Position numbers and translations under genes: made by a program
In this document: positions 24,359 through 33,608 of the stretch, in pieces
How the letters are laid out: each line of letters begins with the position of its first letter
How positions within the stretch are numbered: position 1 is the stretch's first letter
The notes under the pieces: model-generated
Databases searched by the model: none
Seen by the model: only the letters and a program-made list of their open reading frames with translations
Told to the model about the DNA's origin: nothing
Source of the DNA: Cavenderia fasciculata
Taxonomy: Eukaryota; Evosea; Eumycetozoa; Acytosteliales; Cavenderiaceae
Assembly: GCF_000203815.1 (NCBI RefSeq)
Contig: NW_004457708.1
Coordinates: forward strand, 248,001-312,000
Length of the DNA stretch: 64,000 nucleotides
Reading direction: 5' to 3'

Positions 24359-24781
24359 CTCTCTTCTATTATTATTATTATTATTATTAAATCTCTGTCT
24401 CTTTTTAGTTGTATCTCTATCACGATGTACAACCACTGTTGTTGTGTGTTTGTTACTACTACTAACTACTATTACTATAATATTGTAATAACTCTTCTTC
24501 TTCTTCAAGATAAAAGAAACGAGATATTTTAGTTTAAAATTGATTCTTTGGGATCAAAGAGGGTGTGATTCTTCCTACGATAAAATTGATTCTTTCTTTA
24601 AAAACGAAGCCATTGGGCAAACGGTGTTCTTTGGAATTGATCTCTCTCTCTCTCTTTAAAGATATAATATTATTATTATTATATACCTCTACCTCTTCTT
24701 GTTTACTTTACTTTATTTGATCTACTTTTAAAAAAAAAGAAAAGAAAGAAAAGAAAGAGTAAACAAACAATCATCATCATC
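24359..24781. promoter_or_regulatory. Shared upstream region of the divergent ABCA pair
   Basis: This 423-bp region serves both transporter genes. The 14-bp sequence AAAATTGATTCTTT occurs twice in the same orientation (24536-24549 and 24582-24595), with a third TGATTCTT core between them (near 24567). These could be activator sites read by both promoters. CT-rich and (TTA)n runs occupy the right side. Confidence 0.45.
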
Positions 24782-27700
24782 ATGGCAGTTACACTAATTG
24801 GTCAAGTTAGTGCATTGGTATGTGCTTATAAGATTGTTTGATATATATATATATATATAGATGTGTGTATTATTAATATCTATCTATTTATTTATTATTA
24901 TTATTTCTATTAGTTGTACCGTAGTAGTATACTACAACTAAGACAGATTAAAACAAATATATTTCAAATTTTGTTACCTGTATTATGCATGTTGGTATTG
25001 ATTGTTATGAATTCAATGTTGAAAAGTGCTCAAGAAAATAATAACAATAATAATAATAATAATAATAATGGTGGTAGTAGTAGTGATAGTAATGATAATA
25101 GTCAATCATCATCAAATCAATATCAAATATGGTTTAATAATCAATACAATATTACTCAAATCATGCCCAACTATTTATGGTTTACTAATCCAACAAACGG
25201 TCAACCGGTTTCCACATTCACTAATGACACACAGTACTATCCAACCTCTGGACTACTCACTTATTTCCCATACCAGACTACCACACTCTATGCCGACAAT
25301 GGTACTTATATCACTTGGATGTTCCCATTTTGGAAAGAGATTGATCCATCGAACCAGGCAACCGTCGATCAAGATGTTGTAGCCCAATTTGCAGCCAATT
25401 GGGATGTTGCCAATGACCAGTATCGTTACAATCTCTCGATTGCACCACCAGCTGCAACACTCTTGTTTGATGCATTTCAAAGTACTGCCACCAATACTTC
25501 ATTGTCATACACTCTTGAAAACTATGCAGTCCCTCTTCAAGCGTCGAGATACTACTCGCAAGTATTCATGTATGGAGCCGACAACTCTTGGCAATACATC
25601 AACTATGTTACCAATGCCGTCTTGAAAATGGTCGGTGGTTACGACTATTTCATCGATACCTATAACTCGGCTTTCCAAGTTCAAACCACCATCAACATTA
25701 TGATTGTGGTCGATTTGATGTCTGCCTTTATGATTCCAAGTATGTTTACCTTTATCTTTCCAGTTTTCGTTCACAACTTGGTCTTTGAAAAGGAACAAAA
25801 ACTCTTCCAAGTCATGGCAATGATGGGTCTCAAAAATTCAGTCTACACTTTTGCAAATCAACTCTTTTACGTTTTCCTTTATCTAATCATTATGGCAATC
25901 CTTTCAATCATGGGTTTTGCTTCTCAAATTGATTTCTTTGCTCAACAGTAAATAATAGAAAAATAGAAAAGAATAGAAAAGAAAAGAAAGAATAGAAATA
26001 TTAACTTTTTTAATTTTTAATTTAGAGGAGGAAAATTCTTATTATTATCATTCATGTATGGATTAGCATTAATTTCAATGGCATTTTTATTCTCTTCATT
26101 CTTTTGGAAGGCAAAGACATCATCGATTCTATCATATCTATTGGTCATCATTACACCAACCATTGGTACTGTGATTGATATTTTTGTGTTTTCAGGTAAA
26201 CCAGCTCCCATTCCATTCCTCTTTTATCCACCATTTGCCTTTTGTCATGGTCTTTCCCAAATCTTCCTCTATTTGAATGGAAATGGGTACTCAGAGTTTA
26301 ACGAGGTTATCAGTCTCTCTGATCCATCATCTCAATTTAGTCAAGTCATTATCGCTCTCTTTTTAGAAACTATTATCTTTTATATTTTGGGAATGTAAAG
26401 TATAAAATATAAAAAAAAAAAACAAAAAAAATATTTATTAATTTATTTATTCTTTTTCTTTTTTTTCTTTTAGTTATTGTAATAATGTAATTCCAAAACA
26501 ATTTGGTAATGCATATTCTCCATTCTATCCAATTCATGATTTGAGAGATTGGATCAAGGGTAGAAATACTGGATCAACTAGCCATGAAGAAAAGACATCT
26601 TTAATTCATAAATCACATAGTATTAATGTTCATGATATTGTATGTAAAAAAACAAAAAACAATAGAATAACAAACAAGAAAGTTTAATTAGATTAAACTA
26701 ATATAATTTTTTTATTTTTATTTTTAGATTGAAGAAGATAAAGATTGTAGAGTTGAAAGAGAAAATGCAAATTCTTCAAACAATTATCTCTTAAAGGCAA
26801 TTAATGTAAAAAAGACTTACAAGACTGGTTCTGTCGTCAAAGAGGCACTTGTAAACTTTTGTCTAACATCCAAGGAAGGTGAAATTTTAGGACTTTTAGT
26901 ATGTATAACATTAAATACAAAAAACATTTATATATTATTATTATTTATTAATGAATTAATTAATTATTTTTTTTAAACAAACTCAAAGGGTCCAAATGGT
27001 GCTGGGAAAACTACTTTTATTCATATCATTGGTGGCATGTACGCCCCAACATCTGGTAATATCTATATTAATGGTTACAATATTTTGGATCAAATGGATA
27101 CAATTTATCAATTTTTAGGGTTTGTAAAAAAAGATAAAAAGGAAGGTTTTATAACTTGGTTTGACACTTTTTTTTTTTTTTTTTTTTTTTTTCTTTCTAT
27201 AGATTTTGTCCACAACATGATATTCTTTATGAAGATCTAACTATTTATCAACATTTAAAATTCTATTCAAAGTTAAAGGGATTATATAATACTTCATATG
27301 AAAGAGAACAAAATATTGTATGTTTTAAAAAAAAAAAAAAATCTTTAAATTAATATTTACCAAAAATATATTTTTTTTAGGATAAAATTCTTTCCAAGGT
27401 TAAATTGTTGGATGAAAAGAATAAGAGAATTACACAACTAAGTGGTGGTATGAAGAGACGTGTTAGTATTTCCATTTCCATTCTTGGAGATAACAAATTG
27501 GTACTTTTAGGTATGTAACAATGTCCAGTGATAAGAAAATGTTCAATTAACTAATATTCCAACTAATCTATATTAAACTACACATCCGAAGATGAGCCAA
27601 CGACGGGTTTGGATCCGGGCAGTAGACGAGACATGTAAGTTACGCACCTATTGCCATTGAGGCCTTGGGTTTATTATCTTTTTTTCTCTCTCTTAATTTT

Positions 27701-28144
27701 TTTTTTTTTTTTTTTTAAAGTTGGGATATTATTGAAAGTATTAAACAAGACAAGACTGTTCTTATTACAACTCATAACATGGAAGAAGCAGATGCATTAT
27801 GCTCAAAGATTGCTATTGTCGCCAATGGACAACTCCAATGTGTTGGATCGCCAATCTACTTGAAAAATCGTTATGGCAAGGGTTTCAGATTGGACATTGT
27901 CCCCGAATCTGAACATTTCAAAGATTCTCTTATCCAAATGGTCAACCAAACCTTCCCAGATGCCACTCAAGAAGAATCCATGAACGAGACTCTCACGTTT
28001 CTCATTCCAAGAGAATGTGATATTTCCATCATTTTTGATTTGATTTCACAAAACAAACAAAAGTTGGGTATCAGAGAATGGGGTGTAAGTCAATCATCCC
28101 TAGAAGAAGTGTTTTTAACCTTGTCAGCTGCTCAAAATGAATAA
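24782..28144 (+). CDS. Half-size ABC transporter, ABCA subfamily (plus-strand partner)
   Basis: Ten exons close in phase: 24782-24817, 24914-25947, 26026-26394, 26474-26639, 26728-26898, 26989-27119, 27203-27317, 27381-27510, 27592-27634 and 27721-28144 (872 aa). Helix 1 (IFQILLPVLCMLVLIVMNSM) is followed by an Asn-rich segment and a large exocytoplasmic loop. The membrane domain comes next (MSAFMIPSMFTFIFPVFV, FEKEQKLFQVMAMMGLK, then several helices). The ATPase has Walker A GPNGAGKTT, Q-loop GFCPQHDILYEDL, signature LSGGMKRRVS, Walker B LVLLDEPTTGLDP and H-loop LITTHNMEEAD. All key residues are present, so it should be active as a homodimer or with a partner half. Intron 6 uses the rarer donor GTTTGT at 27120; the canonical site two bases on would break the frame. 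Exon 9 is only 43 nt yet carries most of Walker B. Confidence 0.95.
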
Positions 28145-28257
28145 TAAACTACTTGAAATAATATATAATAACACATTTAATAAATAAACTATTGAAAACA
28201 TCAAATACTATTAATTCTTTTTAAAATAAACTAATTTATTTTCTTCACTCTGCAACA

Positions 28258-28738
28258 ATGGCAGGACGTGTATTGCAAATTTTAAACAAGATTTTCATAG
28301 TTGTGAAAATGATTAATTTGATTTTGTTAATCAATAATAGACAAAATAGTAAGTAAATTAAAAGAAATAAAAAAATATAAATATTTATTCAAACTTTGGT
28401 AGAATCGGTACTGAAATGTGGCAAATAAATCTACAACTCATTAAAAAATTGGACCCTGACAGTTTCCAACAACAAATACAAACATGTCTTGGTGATCCAT
28501 TTTTGGCTACTACCTGTATGGATAATCGAGTCGTCTACAAAACTATATATTTAGTTTGGGCAATTGGTGTTGATAATAACATGTGCAAGTATTAAAGTTG
28601 TCCATCAACAGGTCTTGGCTATGCACAATCACCATTCATTACCAATGGTTTGGCTAATACACAACCCAACACCTCAAGACTAAAGTTAATGTCTCACTCA
28701 TTGTTATTCCAATTCAACAACAACAACCAAAAAAGATG
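28258..28738 (+). pseudogene. Possible small gene or pseudogene, interrupted by one stop
   Basis: An ATG at 28258 opens MAGRVLQILNKIFIVVKMIN. After an intron (GTAAAT donor near 28354, acceptor before ATCGGTACTGAA near 28406) the frame continues through IGTEMWQINLQLIKKLDPDS and CLGDPFLATTCMDNRVVYK to a TAA near 28592. The same frame then stays open and coding-like (SCPSTGLGYAQSPFITNGLA...) up to a TGA near 28738. Codon use and amino-acid mix look real on both sides of the TAA, so this may be a gene with a premature stop. Alternatively it is a short gene ending at the TAA. I do not recognise the family. A hydrophobic N-terminus suggests a secreted or membrane-anchored product. Confidence 0.42.
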
Positions 28739-29824
28739 AATATTACACCAAAATCAAATAAATAAATAAATTTATTTGTATATGTAGAAAAATAACAAAA
28801 AAATCATAAAAATTGGAGATTAGAAACCACAAAAGCTATAAAAGGTATGAATCACACACTACCTTTTCAGACGTTAAAAACAGGTAGTAACAGTCACTAT
28901 ATATGGAAATATTATGATGATGACTATGAACCACAAACTACATTTTCAGACGTTAAAATATAAAATGATAAAACCAGTAGTATCAGTCACTATATATGGA
29001 AATAGTATGACTTTTGGATTTTGTCTTGATTTTTTGACTAATAATTGAAGTCCAAAAACTATAAATACACTCATTTGAGCACTAGTAGCAATCAACAAGT
29101 TATCTTTTATTTCACTTTTAATATATATATATATACACACACTATCTACAATCAGGCTTTGCCCATAGGTAGGTTAGGGACCTACGACCCCCTGAACTAC
29201 CTAAACCTCAACCTACAACTTTTTGAAAAATCCTACCTATCATCAGCATATATCTTTTTTACAAGTATAACTATTATTTTTTTTTTTTTTTGTTACACAA
29301 CAAATAATCTAATAATAAACATGAATAGAATTTTCCGGTTCGTTTCACAAAAAAAACGTTGATCAATTTGTATGTTTTAAAAATTAGAAAAAGAAACACT
29401 TTATAAAAGAATAATTATTAATTTAGTCTTTCTTAATTATTCATTCATCCTCCCTTTCTATCTCTTCTCCTTCTATTTTTCATTCTTTACAGTACATACA
29501 AACCTATTCATTGACACCTTCAATGGACAAAAGAATCTCTATTATATCAGGTATTCATCAAGATTAGCGAAGCGTATCTTTGATCACCCATTCGGCACAT
29601 TCATTCATTCGTTTATTCAATGGATTAGATTGGATTGATATTCTATTTCAATTTTCAAAATATTCAATATTATTATATTATTATATTATTATATTATTAT
29701 TATTATACTATTATATTATATTATATTTCTACTCTATATTCTATACTATTATATTATATTATGATACTATTATTATATTATTAATTATATTATATTCTAT
29801 CGTACATCTTTTTATCTATCTATA
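28739..29824. other. Gene-free region with local repeats
   Basis: The stretch holds an imperfect direct repeat (28857-29008), a GC-richer patch at 29150-29215 with partly self-complementary GTAGGTT/AACCTAC motifs, and an almost pure TATTATTA low-complexity stretch (about 29660-29800). Both flanking genes end here or nearby, so it is mostly 3' flank. No ORF with coding character was found. Confidence 0.45.
28857..29008 (+). repeat. Two-copy imperfect direct repeat, unit about 80 bp
   Basis: The blocks TTTTCAGACGTTAAAA and CAGTCACTATATATGGAAAT each occur twice, in the same order. The first pair starts near 28863 and the second near 28943. The two copies differ by small insertions, so the duplication is not very recent. 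Confidence 0.75.
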
Positions 29825-31792
29825 TTACATCTCGTCTTCCAACTTGCGTTTGTTGTTATGACTAAACAAGTTGAATTGTTCACTACTACATGTCCCATTG
29901 CCAATTGGGTTCATCAAATTTTGTAGTTGTGACGAGTTGTGATGAGGATGATGATGATGTTGGAAATGGTTAAGATGATGGTTATGATGATGATGGTTGT
30001 TGTTGTTATTGTGATGATTCATTGTTAAAAGATTGGTACCAAATAATGGTGCCAATGAAGCCATTTTAGGAGTATTATATGCACTGCTGCTGCTGCTGTT
30101 ATTATTATTCATTGCAACTGTTGGAACAATTAAAGTGTTGGTTGGAACACTTAAAACCAATGGAGATGGTTTGATTGTAGGTGGTACAGATGTCAATGAT
30201 GGTTGTTGTGGGGAAATCATTTTATAAATACTATTGTTATTGTTATTATTGTTATTATTGTTGTTAATGTTGTTGATGGTATTAAATGTACAAGATCTTG
30301 GGGAAAAGTTGGTGGTTTGAGTTGGTGATGAAATGGGTGACGATTGTTGTTGTTGTTGTAACTGGATCTTTAATTTTTGTTGTTGTTGTTGTTGTTGTAA
30401 TTGGTGTTGTTGTTGAGGAGAAGGTGGGAAAACATGTTGGGAATAAAAATGATTAATGGATGTTGATATATTTGAAATAGTATTATTGGTATTGTTATTG
30501 GATTGGGTTAGGGTTATTGGTTGTTTTTTGTTTGGTGATAATGATCTTCTTTGTATTTGTTGTTGGCTTGAAGGAGAAGGAGGGGTTGGTAAAAGCTCAT
30601 TGTCATTCTCGTTTGGTTGACAGAGAATAGAAGACAATGAGGAAGGGGTGGGAGATGAAGAGGCCGATGTGTTTGGGGTTGTTGTTGTGGGAGAAGAGGG
30701 GGTTGGTGAAGATGAGGACTTCATTGCAGCCAAGGCAGATAAAAATGCCAAGGAGTCTTCGTGTGCATGAACCGGCTGTGATGCCGATGATTCATTATTT
30801 GATTTGCTAATAGCACGTGATGGTGGGTTGGTTGGAATTCCAGCAGATGATGGTCGTTCCACTTGTGGTTCAGCTGCTGATGTAGCTGCAGCGGTCAAGA
30901 GACCATTAGATGATGTGGAAATGGATAGTTTGGGGCCGGTAGATTGATTGGGTGCACAACTCTTACTCTTTTTCAAAGCAGATGGCGACGAGTTGTTGCT
31001 ACTATTGGCACTGCTAGCAGTGTTACTAGTATTACCGTTACTATTATTTAATGAAAGTGGTGGGAGGACCAACGATGTGGATGAGTTGCTTGGAGAAACC
31101 GAAGTGGATGATGATGGGGACTGGCCAATATGGAAGGATGACACTAGACCAGTGATAGAGGTGGACAGCGAGCCGGCGGGGGGACTAGCCACCAGCAATT
31201 GTTTGTTGGCAGAGGAAGATTGTAATCTTGGAGAGGACGAATCAGAGGATGAAGCAGAGTCGGTTTCTTCCTCTTCATCATCTTCCATGACCAAGTCGTT
31301 TTGCTCGACTTCCTCGGGTTCTGGCGACCCGGATCCCGAGCCGTTGGCGGGGTAGGTTTGGGGAGGCTTGGTGGGCTGCTCGCCCAATGGCACAAGCTCA
31401 GCGCGCAACGATTTCTTGGGGATCTTGGTGATGGCCTTGACGGGGATGACCGACTTGGAGATGAGAGACACTTGGTCGTGGTTCTTTTCACAGAGTTGGA
31501 AGACGAGTGGGAAGAGGGGCGCTCTTTGGGACTTTCCGGTCACCTCTACCTTTAGATCAAATGTCAACTCTCCGCTTTCGTTTTGGTCAAGTTCCTTCCA
31601 GCCACATTGCGAACGGATGCTCAGACACACTGAAAATTTGGCACAGGTGGCGTTGATTTTGAGAATGAGAGCATTGTCGGGTATGCCATTGCCATGTTCG
31701 ACAATCGATAAATAGACTTTGCGTCCATTATGCTTGACGATTCTATTCTCGAGCGTTACCTTTAAATAGTATCCTTTGAGAATAGTTGTCAT
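29825..31792 (-). CDS. 655-aa low-complexity protein with conserved N-terminal domain, function unknown
   Basis: A single exon with ATG at 31792. Residues 1-140 are globular and beta-rich (LKGYYLKVTLENRIVKHNGR, VYLSIVEHGNGIPDNALILKI, CAKFSVCLSIRSQCGW, LTFDLKVEVTGKSQRAPLFPLVFQLCEKN). I cannot match this to a named family. The rest is Ser, Pro, Asn, Gln and His repeats with one acidic block (near residue 170) and a basic C-terminal tail (HNNKRKLEDEM). A globular DNA- or protein-binding head with a long disordered tail is common in dictyostelid transcriptional regulators, but that is inference. Codon use in the N-terminal part is markedly GC-richer than in the neighbours. The gene is preceded by 4.1 kb without any gene, the longest such gap in the window. 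Confidence 0.85.
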   Translation of the reverse strand: MTTILKGYYLKVTLENRIVKHNGRKVYLSIVEHGNGIPDNALILKINATCAKFSVCLSIRSQCGWKELDQNESGELTFDLKVEVTGKSQRAPLFPLVFQLCEKNHDQVSLISKSVIPVKAITKIPKKSLRAELVPLGEQPTKPPQTYPANGSGSGSPEPEEVEQNDLVMEDDEEEETDSASSSDSSSPRLQSSSANKQLLVASPPAGSLSTSITGLVSSFHIGQSPSSSTSVSPSNSSTSLVLPPLSLNNSNGNTSNTASSANSSNNSSPSALKKSKSCAPNQSTGPKLSISTSSNGLLTAAATSAAEPQVERPSSAGIPTNPPSRAISKSNNESSASQPVHAHEDSLAFLSALAAMKSSSSPTPSSPTTTTPNTSASSSPTPSSLSSILCQPNENDNELLPTPPSPSSQQQIQRRSLSPNKKQPITLTQSNNNTNNTISNISTSINHFYSQHVFPPSPQQQHQLQQQQQQQKLKIQLQQQQQSSPISSPTQTTNFSPRSCTFNTINNINNNNNNNNNNNSIYKMISPQQPSLTSVPPTIKPSPLVLSVPTNTLIVPTVAMNNNNSSSSSAYNTPKMASLAPLFGTNLLTMNHHNNNNNHHHHNHHLNHFQHHHHPHHNSSQLQNLMNPIGNGTCSSEQFNLFSHNNKRKLEDEM

Positions 31793-32875
31793 TTAAAAGT
31801 AGATAGTAATAGTAATAGTAGTATATTTTTAGAAATAGATTGATAATAATAATTTTATAATTTTATAATAATAATAATATAATAATAATAATTCACACAC
31901 AATGAAGATAATATTATAATAATAGTACTAGTAATATTATATATATAAAAGGTAGGTAATAAATAATAGGTAATAATTGGGATCTGTATTATATTTTATA
32001 GGGATAATTGGATCAATCAATTAAAAAAAAAAGTAGAAAAATAGAAAAATAGATGAGAGCTCTTCTTATTTCTTTTTCTCAAAATAAGGATGAGGACAGG
32101 ACAATTGATAATAATAAATAAATATTTGGGGATATATAATTATAACAGAGATAGTAGCAGTTATCAAAACTATTACTTTTGATTGCCTAAAGAATAATAT
32201 TATAAGTAGAATTATAAGGTAGTTATATATATGAGTTGGCCACAAACAATAATAATATAAAATATATTATAATATATAATTAAATAAATAAATAAATAAA
32301 TAAATTATAGTAGTAATAATAATAATATTAGAGTAATTTGGGGGAACCTAGAATTTTTGGAAAAAAAAGAAAGTTTCTTGGGTCTGTTAGTATAAAGAAT
32401 TTAAATTATTTTGGCCTGAGGAGGAAGAAATAAAAGTAGGAGTCGAGAATTACAGCAAGATATGTAGAGTTTTTAAATCATATATATATTATTGTTGCAA
32501 GAGGAGAAGAGAAGTAGGAGAAGTATAATAATTATTATTATATATTATTATTATTATTATTTGATTATTAATGATTGTCCTGATTTTCGGTTCCTTTTGA
32601 ACTTACCTTTTTTTTTTGTAAACCAAAAATGCTGATCGGTTAACTTGACTGTACCAGGGAGGGTAAGTGATGCTGATGCTGATGATGTCTCTAAAAATAC
32701 GGCTTTTTTAAAAAAGTTTCACAGGATTTACTAAAGAATGATGAAGATGATGGTTGCGTTGTAGGAGATAAATTAATTAGACCATTTGTTTGGGTGTAGA
32801 GGTTTAAATATTATTGCATATAGTAGTAGTAGTAGTAGTAGTACTAGTAGTTGATGATGACTTGAACTAATGAGA

Positions 32876-32901
32876 GGTAGGTAGGTAGGTAGGTAGGTAG
32901 G
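32876..32901 (+). repeat. (GGTA)n microsatellite
   Basis: Six copies of a four-base unit. The complementary unit CCTA occurs at 59001-59021 and 60288-60300, inside and after the CRT-like gene. Confidence 0.9.
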
Positions 32902-33591
32902 GTTGGGAACGGAAGGGTGTCACACATAAATACATGGATATCCATATCAAACAGGGTAGGGTAGGGGATGGCGGTAAATGAAAATGAAATGCCCCTCCAT
33001 TTACTTGTTCTTCTTTGCTCCGCCTATCTTGGTAGCTTATTATTATTACATGACTTGACTAGTCATCATCATCCTCCTCCTCCTATTTTTTTAAATCAAT
33101 CACCAAGCAAGCAGTCAACCAAATCCAATTCATGTATATCTATATCTGAGTTGACTGGAAGTGTGATAGATGATAAATAGTCGACTACCACTTCCACCTT
33201 TTTACCACCCAGAAAAAAGGTGGTGGGAGAGATGAGAAGGAAACTGCTAGTTTCAAAACAATTTAGCATGTTTTAGCAGTTGAATAGTAGTAGTAGTAGT
33301 AGCACTACCTACCCACCCACCAACAACCCAATCCTCTCTCTCCCTCTCCCTCTCTCTCTTTGTCGACTACCGCTCGAGCGACAAAAACAACGACGATTCA
33401 TGCAAAGTCGGCGGATGGGGATGAATAAATAAATGAATGAATGGATAGATGGAAAATACAATATTGATATATGTATGTATGTTTGTTGTTTGATTGATGG
33501 TAGGGTGGGTGGATCAATCATGGTTGAGCTTTTTAAGAAAAACTGGTGAGGTGTAGCTGGGCCACACCCACTTTTAAAATTTTGTTTCAAA

Positions 33592-33608
33592 GGGTGGGGG
33601 TGGGGGGG
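33592..33608 (+). other. G-quadruplex-type motif
   Basis: GGGTGGGGGTGGGGGGG: three G runs separated by single T, the last long enough to supply two G tetrad strands. It is rare in so AT-rich a genome. Confidence 0.55.

Noticed and set aside
32449-32458. ATTACAGCAA, similar to the conserved internal motif of dictyostelid Class I small RNAs
   Set aside because: The required GTTG-type start and matching end stem are not present around it, so it is probably chance.
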